A stretch of 64,000 bases of DNA. It comes from Hymenopellis radicata. Its lineage: Eukaryota; Basidiomycota; Agaricomycetes; Agaricales; Physalacriaceae. Every line of letters starts with the position of its first letter. The stretch's first letter is position 1. Shown in pieces: positions 35,733 through 46,631 of the stretch. A program made the position numbers and the translations under genes. The notes beneath the pieces were generated by a model. It saw only the letters and a program-made list of their open reading frames with translations, was not told the origin of the DNA and searched no databases. The stretch spans positions 51,123-115,122 of the forward strand of contig JADNRX010000165.1 in assembly GCA_015501595.1 (NCBI GenBank), read 5' to 3'.

Positions 35733-37800
35733 GTACCAGGACTGTGGGTTTTCTGCGCCACCGGCACCTCTTCAATCTCCTCCGTGAATACAATAACAAG
35801 CAAACGCGGTAGTTGTGGGTCCATCAATATCAGAAATGGATCTTGTTCTGGTGCGAAGATCATCTCCCCGACCAGGGTTCTTCGCCGAGACATCTACGGT
35901 GGGGCATGTTACGTAGGTGTACATTCTGCGGGGACTTGAATTTTATGGTGTGTTATGAAGCGAGAGATGCATCAGAGTGCAAAAGGATGGAGGGCGCAAA
36001 CAAGATTGTGATGCGATCACGTGGGATAAACATCTTGACCCAATACCTCCATCGTGTATTCAACAGAAGCGCTGGGACGCCGGGCTACCACGATATCCGG
36101 GAGCTTTTTGACTTCCGATATTACGCAGAACTCATGCTGCTCCTCTTCGACGGCGCCACAAACCACACAATTCCTGCTGACCCAGGCCCTTTTGATGTCA
36201 AAAACGAACTTCGCCCAATTCTTATCGCCACCATCACTCAGCCCTTCATGCCCTTTTGTCGATTCTTGATTTATCCCCAGAGGGAACAAAAGAGGGAGAC
36301 TGTATATAAGGGTGGGTGCTGACACCTTTCTTCAGTTCGCTCCTCTCATTTCGTCTGCTTCTACATACACTATACAGCTCCTCTCGACAGCGAGGTTCTG
36401 TCTTGTCTACTCTTGAGTCCGCCTGCATGATCGTCGTTGCATTGTGGCGGCGTCGACATCCATCCCCGGAGGAGGGCGATATCGTCCGCGCGTCCCCTTG
36501 TCGTGGGCCTCTGGGCTTAAACCCAACCAAGAACGCGTTAAAACTTAACAGCCCATTATTCATCATCGGTTCGTCGTCTTCATCTGCCTTGTTATACATA
36601 CTCACTCGACGCCAGCAACAACGACGATTGATATGCGCTCACCACTGAACGCTGCTGCCAGTACGTCGCCCCGCAATTGTGTTGATCTCCTCTGATGACT
36701 GTCCGTAGACTGTCATTGCCAACTGCACTCCGACAACACCCCTGCCGTAGATCGACGAAAGAGGCGCCACCCCGACACCCACAGTCCAACTTGCTCCGTG
36801 TAGCATGCGACGACACCTACCCGCCGGTCCTCTGGATGTCCTTCTCGGCCCCAACCTCGTCATGAGTGTACGCATCCATATGAAAATGCATATAATTCGG
36901 GATGGCAAGTGTGGCGGCATGCGAGAGCGAAACTATGCACTGTAAGTGCTGCTCATCTGTGAACGTTGATGATTTTGAGTCTAATTGTGCGGTACCTCAG
37001 ATGACCGACAACAAACCATTCTCTTTTAAGTCTCAACTCCTTATGTTGTATGCTAACCTCTGGTAGGGCGCCCTAAACTCACCCAAACAACTGGCGCGTC
37101 ACCTCCCGACCACAACCGTCCGCCTCTGCTAGCCAACCTTATGCCTAACATTATGCTTAACACTCACCACTACCCTTGCTCTCATTGGCTAGCATACAAC
37201 GAGGCGCCGGACGGTTCCAAGGGCATAGCCCATTGAAAGGTACGGTTAGCCTTTCGTTGTCATACGCACTCGAATCTAATCGTCCAGCAGGTAATCCAAC
37301 AACTTTCCTTCCTTCTCTCATCTTGTAAGCGAGTGAACGCGGCTTGTCCCGCCGTCAACGCCTCCCATCGATATGTGCTCGTCTTCTGTACGTCTCCACG
37401 TCATGTTCCAGCGCTTTAAACTAACTCGGTCCCCAGAATACTTCACGCGATTAAAAAAATCACTATAAGAGAGTGAACGCGACTACAAAGTGTCAGCGTC
37501 AACGCGTTTGAATATGAGAGTGAATTTCGGCGTCAACGCCTTGCCCATTCCGCACCCTCCGTACGTCGCTATGTTTATCATACGACCTGCATTGAAGCTG
37601 ACATCCGTTCTTAGATTTTCGCCCAATGTGATGTACGGCTGTGAGAGGGTTGAACGAATGTTATCCACTGTATGTAGTTCCCGGGGGATTTCGTGCTCCC
37701 TTGTCGTGGGCCCCGGGCTTGAGGCTGTAGGCCGACTAAACGCACGAATGGTATGGTTTGATAGAGATTAACATGTACTTCTGTTTGCAATAGAGGGTGG
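35733..37800 (+). repeat. R repeat, copy 2
   Basis: Second direct copy of the ~2.1 kb repeat, starting about 90 bases after FunK1 copy 1. TATATAAG lies at 36303-36310 and the short ORF at 36427. Its 5' coding-like block is in one frame from 35813 to 36322 (IRELFDFRYYAELMLLLFDG). It continues into sequence that copy 3 also shares, up to FunK1 copy 2. Confidence 0.8.
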
Positions 37801-38052
37801 TTGTCTGAACAAATGGTGTTGAAATGGAGTTGGACTCAATAGATCTGCTATGAAAAGACCGCCAAAAGATCGATTCCGCGTTGAGTACTGTGACAACGAG
37901 GATGATTGTGTACTTTGAAGAGCAGGCAGGCTGCTGATTAGTTTGCGAAACCTCACCAAGGGGAAAAAAGAATCGGAGCGCGATCTAGCGCGATCCCGTT
38001 CGGCCAATGCGGCCCGGTGTTGCCGTCCCTTATTTTCTAACCGCCATGTTCC

Positions 38053-39360
38053 ATGACGAACCGAGCTTCAAACACGAGGGCCATACAACCGGACACCTTC
38101 TATAACGCAAAAAGTCAATTGCTATCCCACCCGTTAACTCCCCCGAACGCGATTGACATACTCCGAATGCAGCAAGCGGATTGACTACAAGTTTTTTCCT
38201 CTCCTCTTCGTGGAATGGACACCACTCTTGGGCATTTTGAGCAACGCCGTCTACTCGAGGAGCCCCGTTGGCAGGACCGCTCGTTCCACGTCGGAGAGCC
38301 CCATCACCATCTTATCGGACGTGGAACCCGCCGCTTCGTCGCCTTCGAATGTCATACACAGTTCAGAGATACATGGCACTTGTCTGGCATTCCGAATCAG
38401 AACTCTACGACGAACGCAATCTCGCCGGCGTTCTTGAGCATCGCTATTCATCACGGTCGATTGTTCCCGACCCACGCCAATACATTCGTTCTCGTGTCAT
38501 TCTTGACGCCGTTCGCATGCCTCTACTTGAATTTCCCTCGACACACGCGTTTGTCTCGTATATCCACGATGCTGCACTGGGTAAGCCGTCTCGTCATGCT
38601 ACTATCTATTGAATTGGTGCTCATTGATCGATGTCTACAGCCCACTTGGATGCGTTCAAGCTGGCCGGCGTGGAGCACCGCGATATTTCAGTCGGCAACA
38701 TTGTTTTCGCGCAGAATAAAAATGGCTCTTCCACCGGCATCGTCACTGATTGGGAATTTTCAAGATATATCGAGGACGATATAAACAGGGCTTGCGACCG
38801 CACGGTGTGTACATAAAGTATAGAAATGATCCCCATCTGATAGTTTGTATACAGGGTACGCTACAATTCAAAGCTGCCCGTCTGTGCAGTCCGTCGCCTC
38901 CACCTCGTACGATAGGAGATGATGTGGAATCATTTGTCCTTTTGTTACTCTGGATGGCTGCTCGGTTCGCTCCAAACCACATGACTCCGAGTGAGCGCGG
39001 CGGCTCCCTTGCAAGTTTGACAGACCGAACGGTTTGGACAAGATGGATATGATCCGTGGGGAACAGATACCGTTGTCAATTTGAAGCTCTTATCCTCAGA
39101 GCTAGAATCGTGCTGGCAGAGGTCATGGACAAGTGTTGCTGGCGGTATAAGATGTTGAGTCCCTTGTCAGGAACAATGTTGAGGCGGAGGAGGAGCTCAA
39201 ACGGCAAAAGGCTCTCGTAGAGGGTCATGACTGGCTCACTGGCATACTCAGCACGGCATTGCAAGACGAATCATGGGCGAACGACACCGACGGTTCCAGA
39301 AAGGAGCAGACCGTTGAGCGTCCGAGCCGCGTCAGGACAATCGGAGTTGATTGGTTTTAA
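38053..39360 (+). pseudogene. FunK1-type kinase, copy 2 (decayed)
   Basis: It begins MTNRASNTRAIQPDTFYNAK and soon stops (TGA after MQQAD). Homology to copy 1 resumes at the segment before IGRGTRRFVAFECHTQ, so about 250 residues of the FunK1 N-terminal region are missing. Later pieces are in shifted frames: LDAVRMPLLEFPSTHAFVSYIHDAALG, VEHRDISVGNIVF (catalytic loop), IVTDWEFS and DDVESFVLLLLWMAARF. The C-terminus ends RTIGVDWF and differs from copy 1. Intron positions around the catalytic loop are retained. It is not expected to make an active kinase. It pairs with copy 3, which has the same deletion and the same C-terminus. Confidence 0.8.
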
Positions 39361-39526
39361 TGAACTTTGTTTTGTCAAACACGTTCTGGCAGAGTCTCTG
39401 GAGGCTGCGCTCTATGGCATAAAAATGCTGGTCTCAAATCTATCCTTCCGTATCACGCATTTGGTGAATACAATTTCCCACAACAAAGATTGCTCATTGA
39501 TATTGACTACAGTTCCAATCTTCTCT

Positions 39527-40771
39527 TCAAAGGTCAGGATTGTTTCTATGGATGAGAGTATTGCGGTAGTGACACTCGGTGTTGTAGATGACCGGACACG
39601 TCGTCTTATGTTCTTTCCACTTCTTCATCCTCTCTCTCGTGGTGAAAGTACCTTCCAGCGATACTTTCTCGTGACAGCCTTTGCAGGAGAGGACGAGCAT
39701 CGAGCTGTTCGAAAGATCTACCCAGCGGTCGACCGTAACCCAGTGTTCGAACTCTCCTACGCTAGGAAAGTACCGAAACTTGCCCGATGTTGCGGCGACG
39801 GGTCCATCTTGTTCGAGCTGCGCGCTCACGGCGTTGGATGCCAGGGGCTCGGGGTTCCTATAATCGTCGTTCGATGTCAGGGAGATGTTGACAGTGGTAA
39901 AGACGTACTTCAAAATTGAGATTGGCTGACCCAGCACAGCCGCCTTTGCGGCAGGCCGCAGCGACAGTTAGGCCGCCGCAGAAACTTCACAGCCTTCTTC
40001 ACTCCTCGTCGTGTCGGCGCGGGTATCGGTAGACCGAGCATGGATTCGCCGTAAAACGCGTTCTCTCGTCGCAGAGGAGGAGCGCTGAGCAAGGGCAGAT
40101 GTTCGTTCTTTGGGAGATGCTTCCAGAACGCGTACGTTCGCCTCAGAGGTCGCGAGGAATGTGAAGCCGGCGAAAGTCTAGCTTGCCATAGAAGGCAGGC
40201 TCTCGTTGCAAGGGGCGCGCGGCGAAGCGGCTCTTGCGGGGAAGGACTAGGGAGACGATCAATGTATCTTGTCGTTGGAGTGGTTGTGGCGTGACACCTG
40301 GTTGGATTTGTTGGTGTTCGGGTCTCGCGGTAGCTGAGTGAACTCCATTGTGGGTTGGCGCGTGAGAGCTGCTGGGCGTCCTTGTCCTTGTAAAGGCGCT
40401 GGCTGCCTTTGAATTCCGAGGCCCTCCTCGCTTCCGAGCTGAGATGGTGGCGGTGGGATTAATTCCATGTAGAGGGCAGCTCGTTGCAAGGGGGGCGTGG
40501 CGAAGCGGCTCTCGAGGGGAGAGACTAGGGAGATAATTGATGTGTTCTGTCGTTGGAGTGGTTGTGGCGTGACACCTGGTTGGATTTGTTGGTGTTCGGG
40601 TCTCGCGAGTAGCTGAGTGAGCTCCGTGGGTTGGCGCGTGAGAGCTGTTGAGTGTCCTTGTCCTTGTAAAGGCGCTGGCTGCCTTTGAATTCCAAGGCCC
40701 TCCTCGCTTTCGAGCTGAGGTGGTGGCAGTGGGATTACTTCCATCCTAGCTTGACGCCTGAGAGTTGACAT
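39527..40771 (-). CDS. Unknown protein with PLxRExAxY motifs and possible C2HC end
   Basis: A minus-strand gene of uncertain exon structure. It begins MSTLRRQARMEVIPLPPP and contains a ~278-base internal tandem duplication (words LGIQRQPAPLQGQG and LTRQPT repeated). Motif copies follow: PPLQRAALYM, RPLQREPAFYG, RPLRRTYAFW and PPLRRENAFYG. One unit has lost a base relative to the other, shifting the frame, and another slip is needed near 40150. The last part (39937-39527) contains SCKGCHEK...WKEHKTTC, a CxxC...H...C arrangement seen in many Agaricomycete proteins and possibly zinc-binding. Whether this last part belongs to the same gene is unsure. No function can be assigned. Confidence 0.45.
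40208..40749 (-). repeat. Tandem duplication, two units of about 278 bases
   Basis: Units 40208-40485 and 40486-40749 are highly similar along their length (for example GTTGGAGTGGTTGTGGCGTG in both). They encode repeated parts of the minus-strand gene. The period is one base short of a multiple of three because one unit lacks a base (CGCGGTAG versus CGCGAGTAG on the plus strand). Confidence 0.85.
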
Positions 40772-41340
40772 ATTATGAGGCTGGTGGTGTTTGGATCTCG
40801 AAGGTGGGCTGTTGCGGTGATAGTTTGAGAGAATGATACTTATTGTTTCTCTCGGCTAGGTTTTTATTGCTGTACGCACGTGACGGGGCCATTATTGTGT
40901 GGATGTGTGGGTCAGCCGCGTGGCCGATGAATTTCTACACAAGGCCTTGTTCCATTTAGTGATGTTAGTTATTTATCTCTCCATATCCGTTTCTCGATGG
41001 GTTAATTCCGCGTCATATTTCACAGGAGTGCGCCACACTAGCTACAGACCAATTGATCTGCACACCGAATATGAGCTGTTTTGGTAACAAGTAGGTCTGT
41101 ATTACGTGTTATGCTCTTCAACTAAGTGGTGTCCCCAGCAAGAATGGATCGTTTGACCTTCGTTCCACTGGACTCGGAATTTACCCTTGATGTCACGCTC
41201 GATCGGCAGTGCTCGTTGTGTACGCATGTATACGCGACGCGTTCCTTTACGTCCAGAACCATCCAGGCACATGCATCTCCATGTGATATCAGCACGACCA
41301 TGGGTTGCCGGATAACCACTACCTTGGCGGGTCCTTCGTC

Positions 41341-41410
41341 TAGCGTTGGTGTAAGACGATACCGATACGTCTTAAGACGGACGACCCTGTGTCTTAAGGC
41401 GTCTTAAGAC
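41341..41410 (+). repeat. hAT left terminal and subterminal repeats
   Basis: TAGCGTTGGTGT followed, after four extra bases relative to the right end, by GATACCGATACGTC. GTCTTAAGAC is at 41369-41378 and 41401-41410, with a one-mismatch copy at 41391-41400. These are probable transposase binding sites. Confidence 0.8.
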
Positions 41411-41559
41411 AGGGTCCCATCAAGACGTCTCGATACACCTTCCTCTTTTGTCGCGCAGACCGAGCAGCGAATTCAGACACCAGCGTGGCATAACAGAAGA
41501 TTAAAATACGAGTAGTTTAGTTGTTAGTAGTAGATATAATATATACAATAAGGATATGT

Positions 41560-44500
41560 CTACGCAGTGCCAGTATTAGTAAATGATTCATCTATTAGTC
41601 TCTCGAGCTCGTTCATCCGACCAGAGACAATAAGCTCTCGAAGATCCTTTGCTTCGATATCAAGCACAGTTGTGTCCTCCCTCCGAGCAAGCCATGCATC
41701 CGAGAATGTCAATCGCTGTCCGCGAAATAGAGCCTTCAGAACCTGGAGGACCTCCATCAACCCCGGTGACAGGCGTGAGCGGTTATCAGTGTCGGTGTCC
41801 TTGCTGGAAGAAAACGCCCGTTCGCAGGGCACAGCAGAAGCTTGGACTGGTAGCACATCAACGGCTAGGCGAAACAGGATTGGGTAATTGTGTTGGTCGG
41901 CCTTGAAAGTATGTCAGTCATAAACGCAAATACGGCATGAAAAACGGTGCACCTGCCAGCAGTGGATGATATCGTAGTCCTTGGCAGCAGCACCGGTAAG
42001 GACACCAGCAGCAATCCAGCGATTGAACTCCAAGTCGACTGCAGCTTCATCGGCTTGCCTTTCCGCGCGTCGCTATCCGTCCCCGGTTCTGGATCAGCCG
42101 TGGCAGGTGGCGGTGATTGCAATGGGTTAGAAAAGGAGGACGACGACGTTGATTGAAGGCTGCCCGAAGAAAGGTCGCGTGACAATTGGTCTAAAAGTTC
42201 TTCGCCCGCTGATTGTGCGCTAGCTGCGGCACTCGACGTCGAGATTGAAAAGGTCCTGCGCTGCGCTTTCGAGCCCACTGAGCGTGCCTCCTGTCGCAAG
42301 GCTTGACGAGACTTCAACATCTACCAGAACGGAATGAGTGAAAATAATGTTCTGGAAAGTTGATCACTTACAGCGTCTTTGATTTGCACTTTCGCGTGCT
42401 CCGTTTCTTCCGCCGTGAAGTTATTATCATGCCACGACAACTTGTGCCGATGATTTATAACTATCAATCCAATGTTAGTTTGATAAGGAACGGAAAGATA
42501 ATCAACTCACAGATAGCCAGCGTGTAGACAGGATTACGACGAATGAGTTCATTGTACTCCGTCAGCTTCGCAACCGAGGCGCGAATCGCATGTGTGAGAT
42601 TGGGAACTGAATTAGGGAGAACACGAAGCAGTTGGAGAAGCTTCTCGTACAGCGGAAGCACTATTGACAACGTCGGTGTCTTCTCGGCCGATCCAAGCTC
42701 CTGAACGGAATGAAAGACGTGTAGGAAGAGTCGAATGTCTTTCAGAATGCGACGTTGAAGGTCATTGAGGCAAAGGCTCTTCAAGTCGTCGCTGTCGGAA
42801 GCATTTGCGGTTCGTTCGACAGCCTGAGAAATATTAGCTTGATGAACTGGAACAAAGCAGAATACATACGGGGTAGAGATAGAGAAGACGGTCGACCATG
42901 TAGTAAACCGAAGACCACCTCGTGTCAACGTCGCGCAACAGGGCGAGAACGCGCATAGTGTGAGCCTGATTTTTATCGTCACGCCACCACTCCTTTTCGT
43001 TACCCTCTCTGATGGTCTCCGCCAGCTTATCACGGCGTCCACCACTTGCACGGCATGCATTGACAAGCTTACGAACCTTCCCTACCACGTCGTCTTCGAG
43101 TTCGAAGAGGTAATCGATGTCAGCTGTTAGGTTGTCCAAGCGCTCGTCAAGCTCAAGGTCATAACCATCGAGTTCTTCGTCGTCGCTCTTGATTACTGTC
43201 ATATAGCTTAGACCAGCCTTGACCGCAAGATTAATACAGTGCGGGAAACAACTGATAAGATGAATCAGTATTAGACGTTAAGCAAAATGTTAGACGGCTC
43301 ACCGGACACGATTCATGTCTTTATCAAAGTCAATGCCCCGCGCACTCAAGATGCGCTGAATGGCAGCCATCATTGTTCCATTGTTGGCTGCGTTGTCGAG
43401 GGTGATAGCAGAGATCTGTTAGATGTTTAAAACTGGAATGGGAGGGCAACGATTATCACGTACACGGTGGGAGACCTTGAGCTCGTCGAGGACATGCACG
43501 AAGACTTCAGCCATGCTTTGTCCGTCATGCCCTCCAGGCACATGTCGAAAGGCAACAAGTCGAGATTGCATCGTCAATTGTCCATTTTCCATGGTCAGGA
43601 AATGAGCGGTGATAGCCATATAGCCTTGAAGGATCCCTCGTGTCCACATGTCCGAGGTGAATGCAATACGACCAAGAGCGCGCTGCCCAAAGGTAAGTAC
43701 ATGCCCCAAGATCAAAAAAGAAGGCATACTGCAAGATCATCGACGATGCCGCTGTGTTCTCGGCCGAATATCTGGAAAATGAGCTTTGTTAGATGCTGAC
43801 GATGGGGTAGATCATCATCCGTCAGCGTCTCAGCTGCCGAGGCGAACAATAGCAGGTCCCGAAATTCAAATGAGTCGGTAAGATTAAGAGACTACATCGT
43901 ATGCGTTAGCCTATACAAAGAACTTCATTTGAACAGCTTACCAAATCTGCAACAGCGAAGAGCTTCACCATACGTTCGCGAAGCCCCTCAATGCTAAACT
44001 CAGATCGTGTATAATATCTCGCGTCGCCCGACTGCCCAGTATGGTTCTCGTCATCGAGCGTATCCGCATGCTTGAGGCCTTCAAGACGACAGGCTTCGAC
44101 CCAAACACGCATATGGGACTGCTTCAAGTGTTGAAGAATCCGCTGCGATGAGCCGCTGTGATTCTTCCAGTGCAGAAATTCATTATCACTAAACCAGAAC
44201 TTGTGAATACATGATTGTGAGCGATCAAGAAAGACTTACGGGCATAAACGACACGCGAGACGCGGTCCAAGACTTTCCGGCGGTCGAGTCTTTGTAAGGG
44301 TTTCGTGACGAGGGCGGATCTCAGGCGCAGGATCAGAGACAGCCTGGGTGAAGAACCAGATATGGCTGGCAGCGCGGGTATCGGACTTGTGACTGTTGGC
44401 GGCACGATAGATCCAGGTGTCCATCAATGGAGGTGCAGTATCAACGTGTTCATTACGATGCGGAGGGCCCGGTACCGGTAAATACGCCTACGGGACGGTT

Positions 44501-44896
44501 TTCGTCGTGCTGAGAAGAGGTAGCGGGACGTTTGCGTGTACGCGTCGATGGAGGATTACCAGCCGTATCAGAATTGCGCTTCTGGCCGCGTCCACCACGT
44601 CCACCGCGTCCGCGTCCGCCGCGTCCGCCACGCCCGCCACGACCACTCTCGGCGTGTACGTCGAAGTTTTGTAATGGCTGGAGAGGCTGAGGGGGTAATG
44701 ATTGCTGATATTGTGGATAGGCGTGTGGAGGAGGATACCAGGGGTTGTACCAACCTTGTGCGTTCGGAGGGGCGGCAAAGTGGAAGGCAGGTGGGAAGTG
44801 GACATCCTGTTGATTGCTCGACGAGCCGGCCTGAGGAGGGAGAGGCATCGTATACCCGGGCGGCGGACCATTCGGTGCGGGATACATGTTGGACAT
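41560..44896 (-). CDS. hAT transposase
   Basis: Minus-strand, multi-exon. The N-terminus MSNMYPAPNGPPPGY is Pro-rich, then RGG-rich (GRGGRGGRGG) with a basic KRNSDTAGN part. A BED-like zinc finger follows (ACRLC...HWKNHSG...HLKQSH). The catalytic region includes ITAHFLTMENGQLTMQSRLVAF, ITLDNAANNGTMMAAIQ (the DN pair), FPHCINLAVK and DVDTRWSSVYYMVDR. The C-terminal dimerisation domain reads YPILFRLAVDVLPVQASAVPCERAFSSSKD then NRSRLSPGLMEVLQVLK. The motifs are those of Ac/hAT transposases, which cut and paste through the terminal repeats around it. Most exons are open and joined by short introns, so the copy may be recently active. Confidence 0.85.
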
Positions 44897-45273
44897 TTCT
44901 GGAGGTTGCCAGCTTGCGTAGCAAGCCAAAGCGTGGAGCATTAAAAGGAGATGCCAGGATACTGGTGAATATGAAGGTGGGCGCGTAAAGGGAAACGGTA
45001 GGACGCACCAAGCTCTGGCAAAGTATTTATCATAGGCCGTCGCTCACCACTCCGCCGCGCTAATATTTCGTTGCCATGATATAGTAATTTGTTGCTATGG
45101 CCGTTTGGTGATTATTGAGGGCGCAAATATAGCTCTCATTGTGTAGCGGAGGGTAGACCGTAGACGCGAGGAGGAGCGCGACGTTGGGTGAAGGAAAGTT
45201 ACATAGATCATAGATGATCAAGATATGCACCGCGTGGCCATCAGTAGCCATCAATACGTGGTGATACCGAGAC

Positions 45274-45353
45274 GTCTTAAGACCAAAGAATTCCCTTTTT
45301 CGGCGTCTTAAGACGTATCGGTCTTAAGACGTATCGGTATCACACCAACGCTA
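45274..45353 (-). repeat. hAT right terminal and subterminal repeats
   Basis: Three GTCTTAAGAC palindromes (45274-45283, 45305-45314, 45321-45330), then the terminal repeat ending ACACCAACGCTA. Confidence 0.8.
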
Positions 45354-45388
45354 CAGGCTTCGTCTTATGGCTGTTGGCTATTCCCACC

Positions 45389-46296
45389 ATGCTGCTGGTG
45401 CGTTCCTGGAGACGCTTCAGTGCTAAAATTTCGAGAGCACTGGCTCGTTTTATTCGCTCGGTATGGAGAGGTGAGTGCGCATAACGCGTTGAATGGCTGT
45501 AATGCTCATCGACCTAATAGCTAGTCTTGGAACCTATATATTCATCAAACGGTCAAGATTCCTAGACGTGGAGGTCGCATCCATGAATTTCGTTCGTCGC
45601 CGAACAACCATTCCAATACCTCGCGTCCTCGCTGTTATTCCGTACAGAAAGCACCGCTACATCTTCATGACGCGCCTGGCCGGTGCGGAAATTGGACACG
45701 AGTCGGTCTGGGAGTCGTTCCCCCAGTCGAAACGGGATGCCATCCTCGCGCAAATGCGTAACATCGTCAGACAACTGCGCGCGATAGGCCCGCCGCCTCG
45801 GTCGCCTCCCCTAATCTGCAGCGTTCTCGGCGGGCCTGTCATGGACTACCGCCTGTGCGCTGAACCCTCCGGCCCGTATCGCGACGAGGAAGAAATGAAC
45901 GCCCAGGTCCGCCTTGGTATGTCCGCGGAAGACATCGCCCAGCTGCGCGGCATACCCGCGCGCTTTGTGGACGACATCAAAAAGGCGCATGCGCGCCGCC
46001 ATCCCATCGTGTTTACGCACAATGACATTGCGCTGCGCAATATCATGGTGGACGGCGACCGGGTGACGGGGCTTATTGATTGGGAGTGCGCGGGGTGGTT
46101 TCCGGCGCACTGGGAGTATGTGAAGACGTGCTGGGGGGATTATTTTCCGGAGAGGGCGTTTGCGAGGGATATTGGGCGGTTTGTGCCGAGGTATGAGTTT
46201 GAGAATTGGGTTGATAATGTTGTTGGGTGGGGACGCGAGGAGTGGGATCCGGAGCTGGAGAGGGGGTTTGAGGCGTTCCGAGGTGAAGCTTGGTGA
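45389..46296 (+). CDS. APH-family phosphotransferase (kinase-like)
   Basis: Two exons (45389-45470, 45521-46296) give 285 residues. Motifs: a shortened N-lobe (VEVASMNFVRRRTTIPIPRVL), YIFMTRLAG, then FTHNDIALRNIMVDG (catalytic Asp and Asn of the APH Brenner-type loop) and GLIDWECAGWFPAHWEY (metal-binding Asp). This fold phosphorylates small molecules; in fungi the substrates of this large family are mostly unknown. The N-terminus is short for the family and glycine-loop-poor, and the start lies 35 bases from the right end of the hAT element. The insertion may therefore have removed or displaced the original promoter or first exon. Confidence 0.85.
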
Positions 46297-46631
46297 GTCC
46301 ATTTGATGATGGATGTTCGTGCATTCAACCGCTGACTTGTCAATCAGATACACCTCCCTTCATTCCAGGCGTATCGACGTCTTCTTCACCTACAGTATGC
46401 CATGACGCGTAGCCGTACTTATAGTAAAATGAAAATTGAAGGGACGGAAGATGGCCACATCGGGCCGGATCGAAGCCGAGAACCGACGGTCCCGACAATG
46501 CCGTCTGTGACCTAACTTAACACGCATCTTGCACGCCTCTCCCTTTAGCTCTCACTACCACCATCTCGAACGTCGGTATCCTTCTGCTCATGCAGCTTCT
46601 ATAGCTGATCAGTGCATTATCCAGGCTCCCC

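Larger units (their letters stand above)
41341..45353 (-). mobile_element. hAT-superfamily DNA transposon, apparently complete
   Basis: A 4.0 kb element with terminal inverted repeats TAGCGTTGGTGT...GATACCGATACGTC at the left and its reverse complement at the right (right end AACGCTA at 45347-45353). The outer TAGCG fits the hAT end rule (T/C)A(A/G)NG. Palindromic GTCTTAAGAC sites are clustered at both ends. It carries one multi-exon transposase gene on the minus strand. CTTCGTCT occurs at 41334-41341 and 45358-45365, a candidate 8-base target duplication, though it overlaps the left end by one base and sits four bases beyond the right end. Insertion 35 bases upstream of the APH-type gene suggests it landed in that gene's promoter or leader. 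Confidence 0.88.

Noticed and set aside
30350..37800. R repeats as LTRs of a retrotransposon around FunK1 copy 1
   Set aside because: The two direct copies do flank the kinase, but no TG...CA ends, primer site, polypurine tract or reverse transcriptase is visible, and copy 3 pairs with FunK1 in the same relative order instead.
45811..46353. 180-codon minus-strand frame opposite the APH-type gene
   Set aside because: The plus strand carries clear APH motifs; the antisense frame is compositionally a shadow.
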